Positions 47,535 to 57,500 of a stretch of 64,000 nt of DNA are shown here, piece after piece (positions within the stretch are counted from its first letter, which is position 1; each line of letters opens with the position of its first letter). Both the position numbers and the translations under genes were made by a program. This stretch comes from Agapanthus africanus (lineage: Eukaryota > Streptophyta > Magnoliopsida > Asparagales > Amaryllidaceae): contig JASDDO010000028.1 of assembly GCA_030015575.1 (NCBI GenBank), positions 21,555,154 to 21,619,153 on the forward strand. Reading direction: 5' to 3'. Under the pieces are notes generated by a model. That model had not been told where the DNA came from. It worked only from the letters and a program-made list of their open reading frames with translations, and did not search any database.

Positions 47535-47966
47535 TGTAGAATCCCTCCCCCCTTTTTATGCTTTATGTTGAACTTTCATGTAGGCTCAGTACTCGTATGT
47601 ATGTTTCCGCTTGCATGAATAAATTTTGTGTTCCTTTTTATGAAAACTTTCTTCAATTACCAATACTATTGTCATGTTGCGTGTGAATCAAAGCCTTGAA
47701 TTGTATCTCTCTTCCGAATGTCCATGTAATTGATAACGCATGCTCGATAGGATAAACATTGGAAATTTTCTCGTTGCTTTTCATACCGGGTGATATGAAC
47801 TTGTTTCAGATCGATTAGTGCTGTTAACCGGAAGCCCATTCATATGGTCTTGTAAGTGTCTTGTTTCTAAGGTCGTGGTCACGAAAGCGAGCTTACATGG
47901 CCTGGTAGAACGGTACGTAGCGAACATATTGTTGTGCGAGAAGAGGGTTCGACCGTAAACTTTCAG
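47535..47966 (+). other. Non-coding spacer in G antisense region
   Basis: AT-rich sequence with no supported frame; ends in an acceptor-like AACTTTCAG. It may contain remnants of the missing upstream exons of the coiled-coil gene, but I recognise none. Confidence 0.4.
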
Positions 47967-48283
47967 AGAGGGAGCTAGCTTCTAAGGTGCTGAGCGAGCT
48001 TCAGGCCAGCTTTACAGCCAAAGCCGACAAAGCGTATGAGCTGTGGCGGGTGCTTCAGGAGTCCATTAAGGAGGTGGTGGCTCTTGATAAAGCCGCCACA
48101 TTTACTCGCGAGAGGGTTGAGGCTCACAAGGCCACTGAAAAAGAGCTTGGAGCCCGGCTTGCTTTATATCAGGCCCAGCAAGCTCAGGCGGAGGCTCGTC
48201 TTCTGGAGATCCTGCGTCATGAAGCTGTGGCTCAACAACAGAATGACGAGCTGGTGAAATTACTGCACCGCCCGCCGGCCTAA
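47967..48283 (+). pseudogene. Coiled-coil terminal exon remnant (element G)
   Basis: Open frame from an acceptor-like TTTCAG to a TAA at 48281, about 105 codons, with no ATG start. Sequence is Ala/Glu/Leu/Gln-rich heptads (KELGARLALYQAQQAQAEAR) ending NDELVKLLHRPPA. Position and character match the last exon of the antisense plant-mobile-domain gene in B (30729-31417), whose end also runs QRAQVEAELA...KELREQLLDL. I infer that G keeps only the 3' exon of that gene, the rest having been lost or replaced by the two ORFs to its left. Confidence 0.55.
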
Positions 48284-48479
48284 GGACTTGTATCTTTTCT
48301 TCTATTTTTTGTACATACTCATGAATAAGGGTATCTTCCTTTTTTGTTTTTTTTTTATGAATTGTATTTTGTATCCATTTTGGTTTATGAATAAAAGATA
48401 CAATTTTCCTCTCAATGATATGTCCTCTTTTCATTGAATGCATTCTGCGGATATTCTATTTCGATCTCCTTGCAGGACA

Positions 48480-48985
48480 GGGATGACTCAGGGTTCAGGT
48501 TTAAGATATGCTTTCTGAGACTTCTGCATTTTACGAGCCACGAGGGTCTCATAAAGAGTTTTATCTCCCCAGCCGTGAGGATTTGCGAGTGCCGGATGCG
48601 GTTACCCTCGCCCGTGCTCTACGGAGTCAGGGGTTTCTCCAGATATTGTAGTTTAAAGACGTCGCGGTCAAGGTTAAGGACCTCATAGTCCGTGGATTTA
48701 AGGACTCCACAGTCCGATGTTAGTTTTGAGACATCACGGTCAAGGTTAAGGACCTCATAGTCCGTGGATTTAGGGACTCCACAGTCCGATGTTTGGTTAC
48801 AGGGACCCGTCACCTCTTTGAAGACGTTGAGGAATTACAACGCCGGGCATCAAAGGAGTGAAGAGATGTACCCTTAAACCGAGGCAAAAATCTGTGAGGA
48901 ATAGGGGTGGTTGGTTGTTAGTTTTAAGACATCGCGGTCGAGGTTAAGGACGTCATAGTCCGTGGATTTTAAGGACTCCACAGTC
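48480..48985 (-). repeat. Remnant hairpin units and short repeats (G)
   Basis: 48480-48640 holds a few weak stem-loop units of the covarying family (CACGAGGGTCTCATAAAGAG, AGCCGTGAGGATTTGCGAG). 48640-48985 holds repeats of TTTAAGACATCGCGGTCAAGG and GGACTCCACAGTCCGATG plus one copy of the long CTTTGA...TCAAAG hairpin (about 48810-48860) that also occurs in the LTR. Confidence 0.6.
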
Positions 48986-48987
48986 CG

Positions 48988-50090
48988 ATGTTTGCTCTGG
49001 ATGCTTCACACGGGTTCACTGCCGTGCTTGGCGAGGACCAGGCTCCGCTCTGGGCGTTTTCCGTGGGGTCAAAGGGTGACGTTATCCACGTTCCACGTAA
49101 CCAGGAATTTTGCACTAGATGCTTCACACGGGTTTACTGCCGCGTTAGGCGAGGACTAGGCTCCGCTCTGGATGCTTCGCACGGGTTCACTGCCATGCTC
49201 TGCGAGGACCAGGATCCGCTCTGGACGTTTTCCACGGGGTCAAAGAGTGACGTTATCCGCTTTCCACGTAACCAGGAAGTTTGCACTAGATGCTTCACAC
49301 GGGTTCACTGCCGCGTTAGGCGAGGACTAGGCTCCGCTCTGGATGCTTCACATGGGTTCACTGCCATGCTCTGCGAGGACCAGGATCCGCTCTGGACGTT
49401 TTCCACGGGGTCAAAGAGTGATGTTATCCGCTTTCCACGTAACCAGGAAGTTTGCACTAGATGCTTCACACGGGTTCACTGCCGCGTTAGGCGAGGACTA
49501 GGCTCCGCTCTGGATACTTCGCACGGGTTCACTGCCATGCTCTGCGAGGACCAGGATCCGCTCTGGACGTTTTCCACGGGGTCAAAGAGTGACGTTATCC
49601 GCTTTCCACGTAACCAGGAAGTTTGCACTAGATGCTTCACACGGGTTCACTGCCGCGTTAGGCGAGGACTAGGCTCCGCTCTGGATGCTTCGCACGGGTT
49701 CACTGCCATGCTCTGCGAGGACCAGGATCCGCTCTGGACGTTTTCCACGGGGTCAAAGAGTGACGTTATCCGCTTTCCACGTAACCAGGAAGTTTGCACT
49801 AGATGCTTCACACGGGTTCACTGCCGCGTTAGGCGAGGACTAGGCTCCGCTCTGGATGCTTCACGGGGTCAAAGAGTGACATTATCCGCGTTCCGCGTAA
49901 CCAGGAAGTTTGCACTAGATGCTTCACACGGGTTCACTGCCGCGTTAGGCGAGGACTAGGCTCCGCTCTGGATGCTTCGCATGGGTTCACTGCCATGCTC
50001 TGCGAGGACCAGGATCCGCTCTGGACGTTTTCCACGGGGTCAAAGAGTGACGTTATCCGCTTTCCACGTAACCAGGAAGTTTGCTGATTG
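48988..50090 (-). repeat. 171-bp satellite array in element G
   Basis: About six units with a period of 171; the TTGCACTAGA landmark is at 49281, 49452, 49623 and 49794, with one shortened unit after 49860. Each unit holds two copies of a sub-motif GGGTTCACTGCC...GCGAGGAC. A single unit occurs in the LTR of G (42950-43130, 62040-62210), so the array probably arose by amplification of an LTR segment. 171 is 57 codons, so one plus-strand frame stays open for over 320 codons; I do not call this a gene. Confidence 0.88.
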
Positions 50091-50510
50091 TATCCGCATT
50101 TCACGGGATGGGGGTTGACTCTTGGCGATATGTGTCGCCGAGCCATGGAACTTGGGGTTGCCACTGTTCCATTTCGCTTGATGTTGTGTCGTCGAGACAA
50201 TGAAAGCTAGGAATTTGGCCTTCGCTTCATTTGCTGGTATCGCGTCTGCTGTATCGAGACGAATGCCACGGTGATGAACACTAAGTTATCCGTGAACCGC
50301 TGAGATTTTGCAAGTTGTCCCATCATTTCGGCCATTTTGTCATGCATGTGTGGCTTGCTAGCTTCTTGCGGCAAGCTCGGATTTCTTGGATACGGGTTTC
50401 GGCATCAGTACCGCTACAACTGGAATGTTGCCAGGAGTGGATCATCATTTGCCTCTGTCGACGTTTGAACAAAGGTGGCTTAGCAAACAGGGTTAAGGGT
50501 CCTGTCGACC
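50091..50510 (-). other. Unique 3'-region sequence of G
   Basis: No supported gene. Contains one copy of the CCGAAATGATGGGAC motif (minus, about 50315-50340) that is repeated in A and B, and no satellite unit. Confidence 0.5.
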
Positions 50511-51056
50511 AAGGCTTTTGACCTCATGAGTCGTAAGGGTCTCACAAAGGTGTTTCTCCCTACAAGTCGTGAGGATCTTGCAGGTGTGTTTTCTCCTTAA
50601 GAATCGTGGGGATTCTTAAGTGCATGTTCTCTTGTAAGTCGTAAGGATCTTACAAAGAGGATTTTCCCCTTATAAGTCGAGAGGACTTGCGAGGGTTGTA
50701 CACCACGTAGATATATCCTTAGTCACGGATGGGACTTTGTTAGGGAAATGTCTATTCGCGCCCGTGGATTGTATACAAGGGTCAGTCCGAGCCGCTTGTA
50801 GGGCAATATCGAAGGTTGTGGGAGTTGCTTAAGAACAGGTTAAGGTTTCTGTAACTTAAGACTTTCAAATCTTATGAGCCGTGAGGGTCCCATAAGAAAA
50901 TTCTCCTTACGAGTCGTGAGGATCTCGCAAGTGTAATTTCTCCTTAGGAATCGTGGGGATCCTAAGTGTGTTTCTCCCTTATGAGTCGTAAGGATCTCAC
51001 GCGGGTGGTTTCTCCTTACAAGGTCGAGAGGACCCTGTAAGTGTCTTTTAACGAGG
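50511..51056 (-). repeat. Covarying hairpin array of element G
   Basis: Ten or so stem-loop units, read on the minus strand in the same order as array 1 of A and B. The unit at 50596-50620 reads CTTAAGAATC-loop-GATTCTTAAG where A and B have CTTAGGAATC/GATTCCTAAG, a paired change. Another reads CCTGCAAG/CTTGTAGG (about 50557-50585). Confidence 0.8.
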
Positions 51057-51163
51057 CTGCGCCCTTTCGGGTTTTCACAAACACTCGCCGGTAGCCCTGC
51101 TGTTTTTACTCACGGAGCCCTTTCGGGTTTTCATCCGTGCCCATTTTGCTTTATGGACGTACC

Positions 51164-51165
<2 letters not shown>

Positions 51166-51201
<36 letters not shown>
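51166..51201 (-). repeat. Poly-T (poly-A on element strand) run and ATC repeat
   Basis: About 36 Ts followed by (ATC)n, at the place where B has A-rich low complexity (27938-27986). Length may be affected by sequencing or assembly slippage. Confidence 0.85.
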
Positions 51202-51203
<2 letters not shown>

Positions 51204-51237
51204 CATCATCATCTTGCCAGCCTAAGGATGCTGCGGC

Positions 51238-51465
51238 AGTAGTTTAGGGACGTTTCGGTCCGTCGTTAGTTTAAGGACGTTTCGGTCCGTCGTTAGTTTA
51301 AGGACATTTCGGTCCATCGTTAGTTTAAGGACATTTCGGTCCATTGATAGTTTAAGGACGTTTCGGTCCTTTCATAGTTTAAAGACGTTTCGGTCTCTTG
51401 TTAGTTTAAGGACGTTTCGGTCCCTTGTTAGTTTAAGGACGTTTCGGTCCGTCGTTATGGGAAGG
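51238..51465 (-). repeat. 27-bp repeats downstream of integrase (G)
   Basis: Eight units of GTTTAAGGACGTTTCGGTCC on the plus strand, about 90 bases after the pol stop in element sense. Same unit as in the LTRs. Confidence 0.88.
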
Positions 51466-51552
51466 CCAGCTACTGCTTGTAAAGTCTGAGCCTAGGAAGA
51501 TAGCGAGCGGACATAGTCGTCGTCATCTATCGTTGACCCAGGCTGTGGCTCA

Positions 51553-54500
51553 CTAAGCATAGTATCTCTTCAAGAAGCGGCCATTTATTGGCCTGAAAGG
51601 CCTCTCACCGTGCATGTCCACGAGTAGATAGGCTCCACCCTGGTAAACCTGGTCTATGATGTATGGGCCTTCATAGTTTGGCTCGAATTTTCCCCGCTTG
51701 GCACGATTGGGGATCATAGGTCTTTTGACTACCAGCACGAGTTCGCCTTGGCGGAACGCCCTTGGCCTGGTCAATCTTTCGTACGAGCGCGTCATCTTTG
51801 CTTTGTAGGCTTCTAGATGTTGTTGCGCTATAAGTCGGGTTTCGTCGAGGGCATCAAGCTCCTCAAGTCGAAGGTGGGCATTTTCCTCGTCGGTCAGTTC
51901 GTGGTGGACTGCCACTCGTAGAGAGGGTAACTCTATCTCGAGGGGGAGTACTGCTTCCGTCCCAAATACCAACGCGTATGGCGTTGTATTTGTGGCCGTC
52001 TTGAATGTAGTTCGATAAGCCCAAAGGGCTTCTTGCAGCCTCTCGTGCCAGTCTCTCTTATTCCGGGAGACGGTCTTTTTTATGATCTTCGTCAAGGTCT
52101 TATTGAAGGCCTCGGCCAGACCGTTGGCTCGCGGGTTGTAAACTGAAGAATACCTCCAGTCTATATTGTGCTGCTGCGCGAAGCGGCTAATCTTATGGCT
52201 CCTGTAGGCTGGCCCGTTATCGGAGATAATCCGCCGTGGGGTTCCAAACCGATAGATGACGTGCGTTTTGAAGAAATGGAGGATATTCTCCGTCTTCACT
52301 TCCCTCAGTGGTACTGCTTCTGCCCATTTGGAGAAGTAATCAGTCGTCGCCAGGATAAAACGGTGTCCCCGAGATGATGCTGGTTCAATGGGGCCGACTA
52401 TGTCAGTCCCCCACATCTCGAATGGCCAGCTGGCCACCGTTGGGTGTAGCGGATTTGGATGTTGATGGATGAAATCTCCATGAATCTGGCACGAGTGGCA
52501 TTGCTTCGCATACTCGAGGCAGTCCTGGATCATTGTGGGCCAGTAGTAGCCCATTCGTTTAATCTTTAACTTCATCTTTGGGCCTGCCTGGTGAGAACCG
52601 CAAAGTCCGTCATGAACTTCTTGAACGACTTTTTCTGCTTCGTCAGGTCCTAAGCATCTCAGCCATAGAGAATCGAGCGATCTCTTGTACAGGGTATTGT
52701 TGACAAAAGCGAAAGATAGAGCTCGTTTCATGAGCTGATGTCTTGAAGACGCTTCTTCAGGCATTCGGCGGGACTTAAAGTAGTCTATGAAGACTTCCCT
52801 CCAGTCTTCAGCCTTTTCATGGTCCTTTATTTGTAGGGTCATCTGCTCAGTCGCTCCCTTTTCTTTGCATGATTCCGGAGATATTTCTGCCGGGGCGAGC
52901 ACTCGACGGCTTTGTACCACGATTCTGACGTCATCGAGGTTCTCGTCAGCCAGTTCTTTAGCGAGTTTGGCCAACGCGTCTGCTTTGCTGTTTTCCGCGC
53001 GCGGTATGTTCTCCAAAGTATAGGAGGGAATTTGGGCCAACAGTTGTTGTACCTTTTCGCCGTATCTCACCAACTCCGGTTTGCACGTTTGGTAGTCACC
53101 ATTAACTTGGCTAATGACCAGCTGAGAATCCCCATATATAAGGAGGTCTCCGATTCCCATGTCAATGGCAAGCTCAAGACCTGCTATCAGGGCTTCGTAT
53201 TCAGCTTCATTGTTTGTCCTCGGCTCTGTTAAGGAGAAGGCGAAGCGCATTATCCCTCCTTGTGGAGTCGCAAAGATGAGGCCTATCCCTGACTTGATCA
53301 TTGGGATACCTTGCTTTTGTTTCTTTATAGAGGACGCTCCATCGAAATAGAGTTCCCATCGGGTGCTTCCACCGCTAATCGCATCAAATGCATGCTCGTC
53401 CGGCAAGTCACAATTCAAAGGAGAATCGGCCGGTATCGGGTGCTTAGCGAGGAAATCGGCAATGGCCTGGCCTTTCACTGCCTTGAGAGGTTGATATGTT
53501 ATCGAGAACTCCATCAAGAGTAGGGCCCATTTAGCGAGTCGTCCCGTCAATATGGCTTTTGACATTAAGTATTTAAGAGGATCCACTTTCGAGATGAGGC
53601 AGACTTCGTGTGCCAACGCATAGTGCCTGAGCTTTGTTATCGCGAAGATTAACGCCAAGCAATGTTTTTCAATGGGAGAGTAATTGCTTTCTGCCCCCAG
53701 TAGAACTCGACTTAAGTAGTAGAGTGCTCTCTCTTTCCCCTGATCGTTCTCTTGCGCCCATAGTGCGCCCAAGGAACCTTCGAGGGCGGTTGTATAAAGA
53801 ATGAGGGGTTTTCCCTTGACCGGCGCAGCTAATACCGGCGGGTTCTGCAGGTACTGCTTGATCTCGTCTAGTGCGCCTTGGTATTTTTGATCCCAGACGA
53901 ATGGGGTTCCCTTCTTCATCAGGTGACTGTAGGGGCGGCATTTGCCTGAAAGATTTGCGATAAATCGCCGGATGTATGCGAGCTTCCCTTGGAGAGACCG
54001 CAACTGTTTGAGGGTTCTTGGCGGGGGCATTTCCATGATCGCTTTAATCTTTGACGGATCTATCTCAATACCTCGGTGTCGGATGACGAATCCCAAGAAT
54101 TTTCCCGAGGAGACTCCAAACGCGCATTTGAGGGGATTCATCTTCAAATTATATTGCCGAAGGCGTTGAAATACAGTCTCTAGGTGCTTTAAGTGATCTT
54201 CATATGACATGCTCTTTACTACGAGGTCGTCGATATAGCACTCGACGATGTCATGTATGAGGTCATCGAAGATCTTTGTCATGGCCCTTTGATAGGTAGC
54301 GCCGGCGTTCTTTAGACCGAAGGGCATAACCCTGTAGCAGAATACACCCAAAGGGGTCCGGAAAGCGGTGTGCTTCTGGTCTTCGGGATGCATTTTTATC
54401 TGATTGTATCCTGAAGAACCATCCATAAAGGAGAAGATCTCGTGAGTAGACGTGTTATCTATCATTAGCTCGGTTACCGGCACCGGGAAATCATCTTTTG

Positions 54501-57500
54501 GACAGGCTTTGTTGAGATCCCTGAAATCCACGCATATACGCACCGTCCCATTCTTCTTCATCACCGGGACGATATTGGCGATCCAATCGGGATATTGGAC
54601 TTCTTGAATAAATCCAGAATCGATCAGTTTCTTGACTTCGGCGTTGATGCTCATCTCAAGCTCGAGTCGCATCCTTCTTGGTGCCTGCTTGACTGGCCTG
54701 ATGTCTGGGGATATTGCTAATCTGTGCACAGCGACCTCCGGATCTAATCCTGGCATCTCAGAGTAGTTCAACGCGAAGCAGTCTTTATGCCGTAGAAGCA
54801 CGTTCTTTAACGCGGCCACCCTCTCTTCAGAGAGTAGCTCGCTGACAAATGTTGGTCTCGGGTCCTCTGCCGATCCCAACTCAATCTTTCTGAGGTTATC
54901 TGCGGTAGTATGTATACCGTCTTCCAGTTCTTTTGGAGCTGGCGGAAATTCTGAGATCATCTCATCATCGCTGTTCTCAAAGCACCGGGGAAGGTCATCT
55001 ATGTTCTCGGGCTCTTCTTTTAATATCGTAATCGTATAGCAGGTACGAATCCGCTCCCAGGACTGAGGTGGATCCGGTTTTGCTCTTGCGGCTTTGGGTT
55101 CGTGCTTTCGTGGCGGCGTTACCCTCCAGCTGTTGGATAAAGCGAATCTGCCCCTTTGGTACTGGTCCTCGACCCAGTTCTTGAAGGTGAAGCAGTCTTC
55201 GGTAGGATGTTCTATGGCTCGGTGATAAGAGCAATAGCCCGAGTGAGAGGCCTTATTAGCTTGTTCAGGGTATCTAAACTCTGGAAGCGTGATCATCTGA
55301 TGTTTCAGGGCGAGCTTGAGTAACCTTTCCGTCTTGTCTCGGGGGAAGGAGTACGCTCGACTCATCTTTTCTATGAAGGACGAATCCGAGCTGTGCAGTA
55401 CCCGATCACGTAACCCTCTAATCCTGCGTCGTTGTTGTCGGCTCTTTTTTCCGCTTCTCGACTTATTTCCGTCTCCGCATCGGGCCTTTCGCATGATGGG
55501 TTGGCAAGGATGAGCATTCTTGCCTTTCGCAGCCTGTTGAAATATACGTTGCGTCCTGGCCTTCTCGTAGATGGCCATTTCGCGGCTGTGGTCTTCCCGA
55601 GCTTTCTGACCCACTTTCCTGATAGGCTTGCTCATTCGTTCTTCAAACGACGGACTTGGCGCTTCAATCGCAGGGTCTGTTTTTGATGAGGGATCGGTAT
55701 CTCCTGACGGGGCGTCCTCTTCTTCATCAAAGGTATATATAGCGTAGCTGCTGTGGGCCCGCTCTCGTTTTCCGGTTCTCGCGTATCCAAGCCCGAGTGT
55801 CTCCATTTTCCCGTTGGGCAATTTGCGTTGGGTTCCAGGAACATCCCAAATCTTGTTGTAGAACCGAGCCTGTCGAACAGTTTGTTTTAAGGGTACTCGT
55901 TGGCGCTTCAATAGCTTCTTTAATCCATCTGTATAGTATCTGGGCAAACGGATGGGTTGGAGTCTGTCGCATGCAGCATCTGCGCCGTGCCAGATCTCTT
56001 TCTCTACTTTCGACTCTGAGGATTGATAGAATAGGATCATCTTCTCACCCTTTCGCCTGGGGGGGACGCAAAACGTTTGCAGCTCTTGCACACTGTGAGC
56101 TTGAAGCGTGTCGAGGTCCTTGTAGTTTTCTTGCGGTACCATGATGATTTGCAAGTTATGGTCATCGCACGGAGGTGCTTGTATTGAAAGCCGATTGGAG
56201 AATACGGCATTTACCTCATCTTCCGAATCACTTCCGAAGACCAGTATGGGGATGGGCGCCCTCTGGTTGTTGCGTTGAGCTGGCCCCGTATAAATTATCT
56301 CTTCTTCTTCTTCGGTATCGCTTCCGAAAACAGGGATGGTGGCGGCGGCCTTGTTCTCCGAGTCGTGACACTTTTCTGTATCTTCAAAGTCTGGCAGGAA
56401 GTATTTCGCATCCTCGTATTTGCGGACTTCGTTCACGGAAAATGGGTTCAGCTCACCCGTCACAGTATACTCGAAACCATCTTTAAAGTACTTCATACAC
56501 TGATGTTGTGTAGAAGGGACGATGTTGTACTCGTGTAACCAAGGACGGCCGAGCAAGGCATTGTAGCAGGTCTTGGCGTCAATGACATGGAATTTGATGT
56601 CCGTGACGAGAAGTCCAAAGCGTAATGTTAGTATCACGGACCCGAGAGTCCGTGACGATTGTGAGTCAAAACCGGAGATAGTAATTTTGTCCCGAGCGAG
56701 ATGCTGCACACTCATGCAGATTTCTTTCAGCACCCGAACATTAAGGAGATTGACGGAGGATCCATTATCCACCAGGATCTTGCCAATCTTGATGTCATGG
56801 CAGTACCCAGAGACATATAGGGGACGGTTATGGTCGCACGTCCCGAGAAGGAGGTCTTCATCACCAAAAGTGACGTCGGCTGTATGCACTTCTTCCAGTT
56901 CGTCCTTCATCTTTTCAGTGGCGAGAAAGGCTTGGAATTGCTCAGGTTCTTGTAGTGCCTTAATTAGTGAGTCCCGTGCTTCTTTTGATAATAGGAGGGC
57001 ATCGAGAATGCTAAGCTGAGAAGGTAGCTTCCTTAGATGCGCGAGGATGTTATAGTCCACTTTACTCCTCCTAGGAGGGTCTTTGGCAGCCAATTCTTTC
57101 GCGACTTGGTCATCCAAAGTGATATCTTCAGTGACCTTTTCCTTTCCCTTATCTTTTCTGTTCGTAGGCCCGAGATTCTTTTCCGGGAGTGTGCGATTGC
57201 GCAACTGAGTGTTTCCGCAGGCTTCTGATTCCTCATCTTTCCTTAGCGCGGATTCTTCAAAGAGAGGGCCCAGAGTCACTTCTTCATCAGAGTCGCTCCC
57301 AAAGGTGAGGACTTGCGATCCCTCGGTATGAGCCATATAGCAGTTGCCAGTAATTCTGTTGGGTCCGTCAACAGCGCTTCTTCGCTCCCGACGGCTCTTT
57401 CGTTTCATGCGTTTGAAGTGTTGCCGGCGAGCAACATATCCTTGCCACCATATCTTGAAGGCGTCGCATTCCTCTGTGGGGTGTGAGACTTTCCGATGAT

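Noticed and set aside
48988..49959. Frame of 323 codons in the G satellite as a repeat protein
   Set aside because: Units are nearly identical at DNA level including third positions, the period is a multiple of three, and no start or homologue is seen. Listed only as a low-interest finding.
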